Shown in pieces: positions 54,094 through 63,775 of a stretch of 64,000 nt of DNA. The translations under genes were made by a program, and so were the position numbers. The stretch comes from Agrypnia vestita (taxonomy: Eukaryota; Arthropoda; Insecta; Trichoptera; Phryganeidae), in NCBI GenBank assembly GCA_016648135.1, contig JADDOH010001584.1:62001-126000 (forward strand). Direction: 5' to 3'. The notes under the pieces were generated by a model. It saw only the letters and a list, made by a program, of their open reading frames with translations. It did no database searches and was not told the DNA's origin. Each line of letters opens with the position of its first letter. Positions within the stretch are counted from its first letter, which is position 1.

Positions 54094-55188
54094 TCAACAA
54101 AAATGATTAGCACTCCAGATCGATACTTCGAAGTTCCATCCACCTGGGTCAAAGATGAGCACGCTACGCTTGCCCATTGAATTTGTGTTGAACCCGTAAG
54201 CCCGCGCCGCCACAGTGAGCTCATTGATGATCTGCAGCACGTTGAGCTTGACTATCCTGACCACATTCCTGAAAGCTTGTCGCTGAGAGTCACTGAAGTA
54301 ATCTGTCATAGCCAGAACTGCTTCCTTCACACTCTGGTCCACGTATGCTTCGGTCGTCTGTTCCATCTCGTCCAACACCATGGGACTAATTTCATCGGGA
54401 GAGAGTTTCTTATTCTCCCCTTTGTACCCTACTTGCACCATGGGCTTGTCCTCTACGGTGACTACGCAGAAGGGCCAGGGCTCCATGTCCTCCTGTATCT
54501 TGAGTTCGGTGAACTCGTGCTGCTCGGCGTCGAACACAGTATTGCTGAGGTCCATCGCAAACTGGTCCTCGGCCACATTTTCCATCGTCACCTGGTCCTC
54601 AGCCGCATTTTCCGTCGTCACCTGGTCCTCGGCCGCATTTTCCACCGCCACCTGGTCCTCAGCCGCATTTTCCGTCGTCACCTGGTCCTCGGCCGCATTT
54701 TCCACCGCCACCTGGTCCTCAGCTGCATTTTTCATTGCCACCTGGTCCTTGGCCACATTTTCCATCGTCACCTGGTCCTCAGACGCATTTTCCATCGTTA
54801 CCTGGTCCTCGGCTGCATTTTCCATCGCCACCTGAACCTTCTGGCAATTTCTTATTTCATCCCGAAGTTTCTCGATTTCATGTTGTGTCTTTTCAGCGTC
54901 ACGTTTTACGTCTTGTCGAAGATCCTTGATATCTTCTTGAAGATTATTGACATCCAGTTTAGTGATCTGCAATTCTTTTTGTTGCTTGTCAACACTTTCC
55001 CTAAGCTCCTTGATGCTTCCTAATTTGACGTCCAACAACATTCCCAATTTTTGCTGCTGTTCCTCTTTGTCTTCTTGGCGTTTCCGCTCCTGTTCTTCCT
55101 TGTCTTCTTGGCGTTTCCGCTCCAGTTCTTCCAGCATCTTTATTATCATATCGCATTCCGCATCCGAAAATTCCTCCATGCTTGCCAT
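54094..55188 (-). CDS. Coiled-coil / decapeptide repeat / Hsp70 ATPase-fragment fusion
   Basis: 364 residues, single ORF of the LTR element. The start is ATG 55188 (context GAAATGG); the longer open frame begins with GTG. Residues 10-115 are a charged coiled coil with an 11-residue duplication (ERKRQEDKEEQ at 23-33 and 34-44), in the position of a Gag protein. Residues 119-208 are nine copies of a QVxxENAAED decapeptide. From about 209 the sequence follows Hsp70: NTVFDAE, QEDMEPWPFCVV, MVQVGYKGE, YFSDSQRQA (297-305), LNVLQIINELTVAARAYG (315-332) and VLIFDPGGWNFEVSI (343-357). The family motifs are YFNDSQRQA, NEPTAAA and DLGGGTFD; the phosphate-binding GGGT has become GGWN, so ATP hydrolysis is not expected. 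The protein could be a Gag-like scaffold or a chaperone decoy. The Hsp70 origin is clear from sequence; the role is unknown. Confidence 0.88.
   Translation of the reverse strand: MASMEEFSDAECDMIIKMLEELERKRQEDKEEQERKRQEDKEEQQQKLGMLLDVKLGSIKELRESVDKQQKELQITKLDVNNLQEDIKDLRQDVKRDAEKTQHEIEKLRDEIRNCQKVQVAMENAAEDQVTMENASEDQVTMENVAKDQVAMKNAAEDQVAVENAAEDQVTTENAAEDQVAVENAAEDQVTTENAAEDQVTMENVAEDQFAMDLSNTVFDAEQHEFTELKIQEDMEPWPFCVVTVEDKPMVQVGYKGENKKLSPDEISPMVLDEMEQTTEAYVDQSVKEAVLAMTDYFSDSQRQAFRNVVRIVKLNVLQIINELTVAARAYGFNTNSMGKRSVLIFDPGGWNFEVSIWSANHFC
54565..54834 (-). repeat. Nine-copy 30-bp coding minisatellite
   Basis: Encodes the decapeptide repeats of the fusion protein. Two adjacent 60-bp blocks, 54601-54660 and 54661-54720, are identical, showing very recent expansion by two units. 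Indels in multiples of 30 bp would keep the frame, so copy number can vary between alleles. Confidence 0.92.
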
Positions 55189-55237
55189 TTCTTCCTGTGC
55201 CACGATCTTCACGTTGATTTCATAAAAATCTCCCGAA

Positions 55238-55254
55238 TCCCGCTTCTGACGCCA
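55238..55254 (-). promoter_or_regulatory. Primer-binding-like site
   Basis: Minus-strand TGGCGTCAGAAGCGGGA, two bases inside the 5' LTR and starting TGG (complement of a tRNA CCA end). The tRNA was not identified. Confidence 0.55.
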
Positions 55255-55256
55255 GT

Positions 55257-55539
55257 TGTTACGTGGCGTGGCTCGCTCGAAAAATGAAATCTTTTATTAT
55301 CGCTTGTACATTATCTCTAACATTTTACAATCGCTCGCAACGCAATACTGGTTTTTTTATTCAAACACAAAAGAACAGCTCTCTTTTGTTTTTCTACTCA
55401 GGTACGAACCCTTCCATTTCTTCGCTATTTATTTAATCATGTTAGTTCTTATTTCAACCACTGGGCATACCGGCCCGCCGTTCTGCGCATGTGACACTTT
55501 TCTATGGAACTGTCAAATGTCAACGAACAGCTCGTTACA
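55257..55539 (-). repeat. 5' LTR (right copy)
   Basis: Same ends as the left LTR. Three substitutions separate them; one changes the TATAAAAG of the other LTR to TAGAAAAG, which may weaken this promoter copy. Confidence 0.88.
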
Positions 55540-55698
55540 ATATTATTTCGTTTCTATGCGACGTAAAGCTATTATTATATATGAGTATATCGACGATCTC
55601 TACATATTGTATCGATTATGCATAAATAATATTTTCTTAAACTATCCAATATACAATTTCGAATAGTGTTAAAAATGTTAACGTAGTAGTCTAGTGTT

Positions 55699-55740
55699 CG
55701 TCGTGATGAAGAGACGGGTACGTTTCGAAACCGATAGACC
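55699..55740 (+). ncRNA. Hammerhead-like motif, core mutated
   Basis: Box GUGAUGA (first C replaced by G); A; GAGAC-GGGUAC-GUUUC; GAA; ACCGAU (palindrome broken); A; GACC. The flanking pLTR words AAAATCTGGTAGTGGTTTAT and AATTTAACTAACA match 39850-39890. Probably inactive. Confidence 0.5.
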
Positions 55741-58426
55741 TAAAATCTGGTAGTGGTTTATACTAATTTAACTAACATTACGTAAGTTTAATTTTCCTTG
55801 ATATTCGCTTTTTATAAACGAAAATTATTTTTTTACAAATTTCCCAGAATATAGACTAAATTGGATAGTTAAAGATAGTAAAACGGAACTCGATTTTTGC
55901 AGATTCGACAGTATACGAAGAGGGACGTCGATATGTAATATTATAGAAAATCTGAAAAAACGAGAAAATTTGTCAGTATGTACCCCATGTGTGTATATAA
56001 TGTGTATGAAGAATACACTGGCCGTTGGCCACGACTCAATATAATAAAAAAATATATAACATCTTGAAATGGCCGCTGCGTCCAATTTGTGGCTGTAAAC
56101 ATCTGGTCAGGCGGAGAGGAAGCGACTGAAAAAACCGCTTATGTAACTGTTAATTATTTCACTTTACGTTTTGCCAAAGGTCAGACCGGATAGATTGCCA
56201 CAAGTTGTGTTAACATGAAAGAAACAGGTTTCAGTAATAGGAATGCCTTATTTGCGCGATATCTATACACATCTTATCTCACAATCTCGATAAAAACACA
56301 TTAAAAATATTTGCATACACAAAAGTAAACCAAGGATGAATGTTACAGAAATAATCAAAACTGGAAAAATTAAGAGAAATATTCAACTGCACTTTTGTTT
56401 AGATACTATAAACTTGGTTCATATCCACATTTAAAAAACATTACTTGGATAAAATTCTATAACAAGAAAACACTTTTTATAAACCACTATTTTGTTAGTT
56501 TATCGATATGTTTTGAGCGTTATCAGGATACAACGTATACTAAAAATTATAAATCGAAGTATAGACATTAACAAAATCAAAAATAAATATACAGGGATAA
56601 ATAACTGATTAAGAATTAATGTTAAAACAAATTTAAAAGTAAATTTAAACTTTTTACACAAAAAGATCTGATTATTTGTAATATTTATTTTGCTATTAAT
56701 ACTTTTCTACTTTCTAAAATTTATAATTTACTCAACTAATCCTATACTAAATATTATTCATTGATATGGAAGTAACTTTGTGATACAACATAATTATTTG
56801 AATTTACACTAAACTCAACTTTGTACACGTTGAGTTATTTAATTCGTGTAATGTGCTGTAAACCAACTTCCCCTATAAATTTCACACACGGAGCAAGCTA
56901 CCATTTGTTCTTTATTGTACTTTGTATACCCAAAATGACCAACAGATACCTACATTCCAAAAGACAAGTCTCAGAGACGAGAAATCGTTGTTGTAATTGA
57001 TCTTATACATACTATAATGTAAGCATAAAAACATGTAAAATCATCCTTCTACTTCTCTCATTTGTGCTGTAAAAACAGGAAAGATATAATGTCCACTAGC
57101 CGGATTTCAAACTCTTCTCTTACGAATTTTGCTATCGACGACAGGCATCCAACTCAACCATACTACAAAGTTATAATTATTAAAGTGCACAGGTCAAATA
57201 CTCTGCTGTGTGAAACACTAATTTCTTGAAGGCCGCCTCGTGTTGCCGCTTGTCATAATCATGACAAAACTTTTAAATACGCCATTACACATTACAGACT
57301 CAGTCGAGATATTATGTTTTTGGTATGTTAACATCTTTTCTCTCGCTTTCCTGCAATCTGTAGCAGTGATTTCGTGAAAATAGACGGAAATGCGTTGGAA
57401 AAAGATCATCGTTTATAAACAAATCAATGTCCAGCAAGTGCCATCACAGCGAAGACGCGCACTTCCAACAGCCAAAGCTTCTGATTTTGTATATATGCTA
57501 CGCGACTGGTATCAAGCGTGTGGATGTTGTAACTTTGATATATTTTGGCTTATAACTTACATTACATTACATTAAATAACATTAATATAAACAATAACTA
57601 CCCTTAATGATTTACATTCTCAAATTTTATGTAATTTATGTGATTAATTTTAAATATTTATTCAAAGTTTTCATACTGTATATATGGCGGTACACTAATA
57701 CTGTATACCTATATGGCAGTACACTACCGCCATCTATGAAAATAAATAAAAGCATATAATTGACCACATTTCTAAACAAAATGCGTATGCAGATATACGG
57801 TACCTACCTGGTGCGGCAAAATTCAATAATAAATAAATGAACATACATTTCCTTTACTTGTATTTACTAACTAATAAATACGTAGGTAATAGCTTTTTTA
57901 AATTTTTATTAAAATTTAAAAAAAGGTTAATTTCTGTTGCTGCTCAATTGATATTTTTAACTGTGAGATGTCAAATGTTACACATTATAAGCAACTACTG
58001 TAAGGCTCGCTCGTTTTTTTTTCAAGTAAGTAGTAGGTATAAGTACGCAAAGGCAAATAAACTGTTGAAGGCAAATCAAGGTCTCATTTCAAACAATTTT
58101 ATTTAACAAATCGGATGCCAGAAGTAGTTGTATTACGAGATTGGATATCGCGGATCCTGTTTAAAATACTTTAAAAATTCTTTCGTCAGTGCCTCACGAC
58201 TTTTGGAGTCAAGGTGAACATTGTTGCTAGAGTCATGGTCAATCGAGATGTGCTCTGTGATATGGCTCCGAGTGGAAATGCAGACTTGTTATACATATTA
58301 TGTTTAATGATTTTAATAAAGGATTTAATTAGTAACTATAATGTAAGTCAATTGTATTGATGTCATCCGTTGAATCATTATCAGAAATGTACATACATTT
58401 AATATGATATAAAATCATATCATATA
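55741..58426. other. Gene-free stretch
   Basis: At 55850-55960 there is a decayed copy of the repeat at 27515, with an open stretch WIVKDSKTELDFCRFDSIRR. Between 57660 and 57740, TATGGCGGTACACTA and TACACTACCGCCAT form a small inverted pair. Other frames (57218, 57390, 57837) have no domain. Confidence 0.4.
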
Positions 58427-58658
58427 ATATGTGGGGCATAAAAGCAAAGGCAGCAATATCGAAAAAAAAATTAATGCAGTCATTGTGGATTACTAATTTA
58501 TAATGTACTGAATTCGATATTTTAAAGGAAACATAGCCTATCAATTTATAGGAAACATGATTTTGGAAGGAATGGACACATTAAATCTCGAATTCAGTAG
58601 GTACATTTTAAATTAGTAATCCTTAGTGATGCTTTTGCTATTATACTCCACAAATTTA
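58427..58658. repeat. Hairpin MITE family H1, full copy
   Basis: ATATGTGGGGCATAAAAGCA with GCAATATC at the left; the right terminus GCTTTTGCTATTATACTCCA is its degraded complement. The inner arms TAATTTATAATGTACTGAATTCG and CGAATTCAGTAGGTACATTTTA pair. Non-coding. Confidence 0.7.
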
Positions 58659-58670
58659 TGTAAGTATGTA

Positions 58671-58814
58671 CAGTAGCCGGCAAACATCTTGAAATTCTAC
58701 GGCGTAGTGGGGGGAAGTTTGCGCATCTACCTTTCCACCAGCGAGACCCAAATTTCGTCTTCTGCGCATTCCCCTACCACGCCAGATAATTTCAAGAAAT
58801 TTGCCGGCAACTTC
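58671..58814. mobile_element. Tc1/mariner-type MITE
   Basis: CAGTAGCCGGCAAACATCTT with GAAATT at the left is answered by AATTTCAAGAAATTTGCCGG at the right, and GGCGTAGTGGGGGGAA by TTCCCCTACCACGCC. TA precedes the left end. The plus-strand 78-codon frame across it is spurious. Confidence 0.65.
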
Positions 58815-58890
58815 ATTATATATGGTGTATGTTCAGAGCTATTCCTACCAAGGCAAAGATTAAGAGCAGTATTTTCAGGTACGTCAGGTC

Positions 58891-58941
58891 AAAAATTTGA
58901 ACATACTCAAAATATAATATTTTGAGTATGTTCAAATTTTT
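58891..58941. repeat. Perfect 51-bp palindrome
   Basis: Arms of 25 nt (AAAAATTTGAACATACTCAA and AATAT) around a single A are exactly complementary. No direct duplication or coding lies beside it. It can extrude as a cruciform. Confidence 0.85.
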
Positions 58942-58979
58942 CAAAACAGAACTGGATTTTTGTCACAGGGATATCATCA

Positions 58980-59124
58980 ACCGATCAATGTATATTATAG
59001 ATGTCTCACAGAGACAAAAATTTTTATGGAAAAGTAGGTATGCACCCAAAAGACTTACATACCTACTTTCCCATAAAAATACAGTTTCGTCTCTGTGAGA
59101 CATCAATAATATACATTGATTGGT
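58980..59124. repeat. Short hairpin MITE family H3
   Basis: ACCGATCAATGTATATTATA with GATGTCTCACAGAGAC is mirrored by GTCTCTGTGAGACATCAATA with ATATACATTGATTGGT. The inner AAAGTAGGTATG and CATACCTACTTT also pair. It is the 145-bp derivative of the longer element at 33156. Confidence 0.75.
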
Positions 59125-59549
59125 AAATAAAATAAATGAAATCTGAAGTAGGTATGTAGTTATTTTATTTTAATGATTAAGAAACCACCCTTCTTCTTAA
59201 TGTATATATTTCATTCTTTTTAATGTATATAAGATATTTTTCTAAATCAGCACCTTTTATAGACAAGTATATATTCTAAACAATATTTTTATAAAAATAT
59301 TGTTTAAAATTATGTTATTGAAACTTTTATTTGTCCAATACGATGGCACGCGTAAAAAATACTCGGCAATTATAGATGGGCAGAAAAAGCATGGACCTTT
59401 TAATAAAAAAACTGGGACAAAACTGGCTTTAATTAATTTTAATTTATGATTGTAATATTTATTACTTGCTTGTGTACTTTTTATCAATAGTGTTTAAACT
59501 GTAAGGATGTCTTTTGTTTTTTCTTTACATTTTTTTCAATGATGCTACG
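59125..59549. other. Gene-free stretch
   Basis: AAATATTTTTATAAAAATATTG near 59280 is a small palindrome. No gene. Confidence 0.4.
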
Positions 59550-59930
59550 CACCGTATTGCACATAAAATTAAATATCAGATGCTGAGTCTTACGAACAAG
59601 GAAAACATTCAACCTGCGGCAAATTATGCAGTCACACTACCAACACTGATGCATACACGGATCCTGCAGTTCTTCGGCCATACTACACGCCAGACAATGG
59701 TCTTGAAAAACCATAATAACGGGTATTATACCAGGAAGATGCAGATGGGGAGGGCGTTATTTAGGTGGATTGACTTGACTGGTGGGAGAAACCCTGCTTG
59801 TCGGTACACACTGAAGAGAACGGTCGAAGAAACGTAACAAATCGGCCTTCTCAAGAACGAGGTCACCATGTGTCGGTTATTACCTATGGGAACATTAAAA
59901 CCAACCAGCCCTACAATAGGCATGATGACA
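59550..59930 (+). pseudogene. RTE-like LINE ORF2 C-terminal remnant
   Basis: The plus-strand frame (107 codons to 59837) contains RILQFFGHTTRQ, MQMGRALFRWIDLTGGRNPACR and a following KRTVEET. These correspond to the FGH-x-x-R and GR-x-x-x-RW-x-D blocks of the LINE tail; the upstream core is lost. It stops early, and the next frame continues without a clear match. Confidence 0.65.
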
Positions 59931-60049
59931 GATTTTGAAATAACATTGTATATTGAAGGTACACGTCTTCTATTACCGAAAATAACATTATTTCAGTAAT
60001 AAACTATGTTTTTACGCAAATAATTGCATTTTCATCTACATATTAAAAC

Positions 60050-60195
60050 GCCAGCAGCTGTCATTTCGTCTACGTGACGTCAAGCCTCAGTAAACATTGC
60101 ATTGTGTCTATGGCAACGATTCAAAGACACGGTGATGGGTACTGTGGTGTGACGTCATTTGCTCTGACCGGTGTTTCAGTTAAAATGGCGGATTG
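60050..60195. promoter_or_regulatory. CRE/YY1 promoter-like cluster
   Basis: Two perfect CRE palindromes, TGACGTCA at 60075-60082 and 60150-60157, 75 bp apart. An E-box CAGCTG at about 60054, an X-box-like CTATGGCAAC at about 60110 and a YY1/Pho-like AAAATGGCGG at 60182-60191 accompany them. The cluster is typical of a promoter. No start codon or exon was recognised on either side, so the transcript is unknown. Confidence 0.45.
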
Positions 60196-60449
60196 CACAA
60201 TTTTATTTTATTGAAAATCTTATTAATCTCAATGTGCATATTAAAACTGAATCATTTTTTAAAATCGTTTCAAAATATTTTCTTCTCTAAAATCACTTAT
60301 TCTTTAATACTGTCATCATGCATATTCACATATAATATCCTAAATAATTTCCGTGTTACTCATTTAAAAGGGTTTAATTAATATGCCTATAAAATTGTGA
60401 TTTTCTCGTCCGTTGCGTTGGGAGGAGAACTTTGTAGGTATCGTAAATC
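60196..60449. other. Gene-free stretch
   Basis: AT-rich; the 62-codon frame at 60193 is not recognised. Confidence 0.4.
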
Positions 60450-60640
60450 AAGTCAATCTCGCAATACTGCTTCAATGTGGGCATGATAGTGACTTCTCAC
60501 TCCGATGGTTCCGGGCTCGATTCCGGGTGAGATCACAATTAATCCATGTGATTTACTCAAACCTGGGTGTTTTGTGATTGGGTTTCGCTTCTGCTCTTGG
60601 CCTGTAGAGGCGTAAAATTAAAAATAAAACATATAAATAA
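60450..60640 (+). mobile_element. tRNA-derived SINE, third type
   Basis: GTTCCGGGCTCGATTCCGGGT is B-box-like. The following body carries CAAACCTGGGTGTTTTGTGATTGGG and ends in an A-rich tail (AAAATTAAAAATAAAACATA). The A-box part is weak. Confidence 0.5.
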
Positions 60641-62644
60641 TATTACGGTACGCAAATACTGTACAAGTTGTTACAGATATGGTGGCTGCGTGATAAGAGA
60701 GGGCGGCAAGATGGCGTGTCTTAATTTATAGCATTCGCTCTCTCTCGTACCGTCTGCCTCTTTCATTCATTCGGACAGACTATCACTCAGATACGTTACA
60801 AAAATCATATTACTTATGACGCTGTTCAGAAAACTTCATTCGTTATGTGTGACTATGAAAACTTTCAAATTAAACAATGGCCTAGTGGTTCTTCGGAGTC
60901 CCGGGTAACGCCTTTGTTTCAGAGCCGTGAGATCCGTGGTCGACCTTGGCGCCTTGCACACGCACAAATTTTGCTGAGCTGCGTCGTAAACGGGGTACCT
61001 AATTACAACACGTTGAAATCAGCATTATCATTTTTAACAATGAGTTTTAACGAATAAGAATTATCGATTGCTAATCGTTTTTACGTTTCTCAATACGAGC
61101 TAAAACAAATGTTTAATTATCCAATCAAAGGCTTGCCATTCAACAAAGATATAATGGCTTTTGATTTAGAATTTCGAATGAAACTAATTACAATCTATTG
61201 TATCGGTGATTACAATAGTTATCTTGATCATGTTAATTTTTTGTACACTTGCTGCTGAGAATACGAATCTCTCGAAAGTAGGTATAGATAATGCCGACAA
61301 AATTTAGAGTTAGAGAGAACGTAATCAGAAATCAGATATGACGCAATAGAAAGGCGATCATTAAGAGGAATGTACGAAAGGGCTCGGTCTAAGAATGTGA
61401 TGTATAATTTTATGTTAATAATTCGGCAATAATGAAAGAATAACAGATCCAATTGTTTAGGTATTGAAACAAACACGGATATTTAATACGAACGGTATAA
61501 ATATGAATGAAGAGATTCGATCTTTGACGTTTTGCACAACATCTTTAGGAGAGTGTTCTCTTGCCACGAGGGTAAAGTATATACTGATTGTTTCTCCCTG
61601 TGGTCAAGGATCGAATCTCCTCACATCTATACGATTCCTATAAAATATCTGGTTTTTTTTGACATACATAAATATTTTTCACATGCATACGTAAATATTT
61701 CGAACGACCGTAAAACCTTAAGATCAAACTGTAGTAAAAAAATGTAGCTATAATAAATATGGATAAAACAAGAAATCAAAGGATCATGAGTAATTTGGCC
61801 TCCCTTCACCCTTATGCCTCTGATAGGCCATTGTTGTGGGCAGCGAAATACCCCAGTAAACCCTTTATTGAGCTCTTAGAACTTTGCACCTTGTCACACA
61901 TCGCGTTTACAAATAAATATAAAGGCAAGGCAACGGATAACCCAAATCTACATACATTAGATTCTGAAAAAAAAATTGTCGTCAGAATCCTGCAGTGCTG
62001 ACGATCATGTATATTATTAAGTATTAGAGTGTATGTTTAAATTTTTTTAAATGTGTATAAGAAAGTACGACGTTCCATCCTTCCTGTCTAACTCTATTTG
62101 CGTGATGATATAATATACATAAATATACATATACGTAAATAATTCACAATTCTTAATCCAATAAAGACAATTAGACCAATATGGTGACCTTGCGGTACAC
62201 CTTTTTACCATATTAAATTGACCAACGTATCAAAAATTCTCTACATGTGGCTAGCTATCGTCTTTTACGTTTTGATTTACAATTTTGAACCTTTGTGCGG
62301 GACAGGTGTTGCCCGAATTTCTGCTTACAATATGAAACTGATACATTAGTTACCTGCAGCTCCTACCCAGCTGATGTTGCCAGAACGGAAACTGTCGATT
62401 TGGCTATTTTTTTGTTTGGCCTTGGCGATTGGCTCCAGCTATCGAGTGCGTGTTTACGACAGCGCGATATTAAATCCGATGAATGAAGGGTAAAAGGAGC
62501 GGAAATTATTAATGGAAAAAAGAATTTTGATTATTTTTGTTATAGTAATGATTATTTTGATTTTTCTACACTGGCTAACACGTAAAATTACAATTTCTTT
62601 GTGTTCTACTCCCTCTCCATTGATCCCCTCTTTGAAATAAAATA
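60641..62644. other. Gene-free stretch
   Basis: A small GC-rich patch at 60670-60760 has AAGATGGCGTG (YY1-like). Frames at 60845-61057, 61759-62001 and others show no domain. GGCCTAGTGG near 60892 looks A-box-like but has no B-box at the right distance. Confidence 0.35.
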
Positions 62645-63057
62645 TCAAACGTAATAATTTTAACGTTTGTCCGTCTGTCGGTCTATCTGTCTGTCTGTCC
62701 CCGTAGCTTTGTGTAACGTCCGTAATTTCGTTCGAATTCACGGCTAAAAAACAAATTAAATGACCGGAGATGGGGCTTGAACCCCGGGCCAGCAAACCCG
62801 AAGGCGGCAACGATAGCGATGTTGCCATCGCTGAGCCTGCATTACTCGTCAAAAATACAGTACATGTAGGACTTAGCAAAGACGTGAACCATTTCATGTT
62901 CCGCCCAATCACCGGCAGGGGAAATATAAAAAAAAATCAAATATTTTGATAAAATTCGTTATTACTATTTCATGGGTGTCGGCTATAAATAAGTAAATAC
63001 GTATTCTTTAGGAACCGGCATGTAAAAGTACCATCATTTTTGACTGGTGACAGCTAG
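62645..63057 (+). mobile_element. Helitron family A, longest copy
   Basis: A|TCAAACGTAATAATTTTAAC at the left, GTCTGTCTGTCCCCGTAGC, an internal GGGGCTTGAACCCCGGGCCA (inverted B-box-like), a GATAGCGATGTTGCCATCGC hairpin, then ATCATTTTTGACT and CAGCTAG|T at the right. At 413 bp it is the fullest member and shows that 44268 and 51341 are internal deletions. The minus-strand 152-codon frame overlapping it is not a gene. Confidence 0.75.
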
Positions 63058-63539
63058 TTCTATTGATAATGTTGGTATTCCACCGTAAGTATTTTAATTT
63101 TATTTGTACATAAATTTTACGTATTTTTACATAAGATAATTAAAGCACATACACGAGTACAAAGAAATCTGCTATTTTAACACCTATTTTGAATGTTGAA
63201 AATTGTTTTAATACGTAACAAACCATGACAAACATGAGCCCGTCTGGTGGAGAATTGGCAATTTCGCAAAATAAAGTGGTTCATGAATTGGCTAACTATT
63301 TTTTTCATATCATGTGTGATCATTTCAAATCCATGAACACAAAGGTGATCATGGATTTGAAACGACGTTTGAGAATCTAGATCAGATACTGATTTCGGAA
63401 TTTTCGAATTTCTTAGCAAACTGTATAATGACCGGTTCTCGAATATAAAAAAACATGAACCCATTTTTGATGTATTTGGTACATACAAAGTAACAGTAAT
63501 ACTGGATAGTTCAATCAAATCTATGTACTTGGCTGGTCC
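63058..63539. other. Gene-free stretch
   Basis: TTTCAAATCCATGAACACAA and TGATCATGGATTTGAAACGA at 63324-63366 form an inverted pair of about 17 bp. The minus-strand frame at 63177-63638 is built on this and LINE debris. Confidence 0.4.
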
Positions 63540-63775
63540 GCAATAGCGATAAGCGTAGTATAGACGCCTTTGATATGCACTGCAGAAAAAGACTGAACCG
63601 CATAGAAAACACGACGAGAAAATACTAAAATACCTCAATTTAATAATAAATCTTACAAACTCTATCTAAAGTAGTAAACAAAAAATACTACCAACTTTTC
63701 GGCCATATTACCAGTATTACAACCAAGAGCAAGAATCTTCTAGAAAGAGACCCCGAAAGAGACGTGAGAGCAACC
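63540..63775 (+). pseudogene. LINE ORF2 remnant
   Basis: The plus strand reads KRSIDAFDMHCRKRLNRIEN then, after stops, YYQLFGHITSI. These correspond to the RLEAFEMWC-x-RR-x-x-[RK]I and Y-[FL]-GH-x blocks seen at 36590. Heavily decayed. Confidence 0.5.

Larger units (their letters stand above)
53592..55539 (-). mobile_element. Complete non-autonomous LTR retroelement with captured Hsp70 fragment
   Basis: Two direct LTRs of 283 bp (53592-53874 and 55257-55539) end TGTTACG...CGTTACA and differ at three positions. ATAT flanks both sides (53588-53591 and 55540-55543). Transcription runs on the minus strand: two bases inside the 5' LTR is TGGCGTCAGAAGCGGGA, a primer-binding-like site, and next to the 3' LTR is the polypurine GAGAGAGGGAGG. 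The 1.38-kb interior has one ORF and no protease, reverse transcriptase or integrase, so mobility must have depended on an autonomous relative. About 1% LTR divergence and an intact ORF mean a recent insertion. The 4-bp duplication favours a Gypsy-type partner. Confidence 0.9.

Noticed and set aside
54277..55023. 248-codon plus-strand ORF rich in His/Leu/Arg repeats in the LTR element
   Set aside because: It is the antisense of the decapeptide minisatellite and Hsp70-like region; the element's landmarks place transcription on the minus strand.
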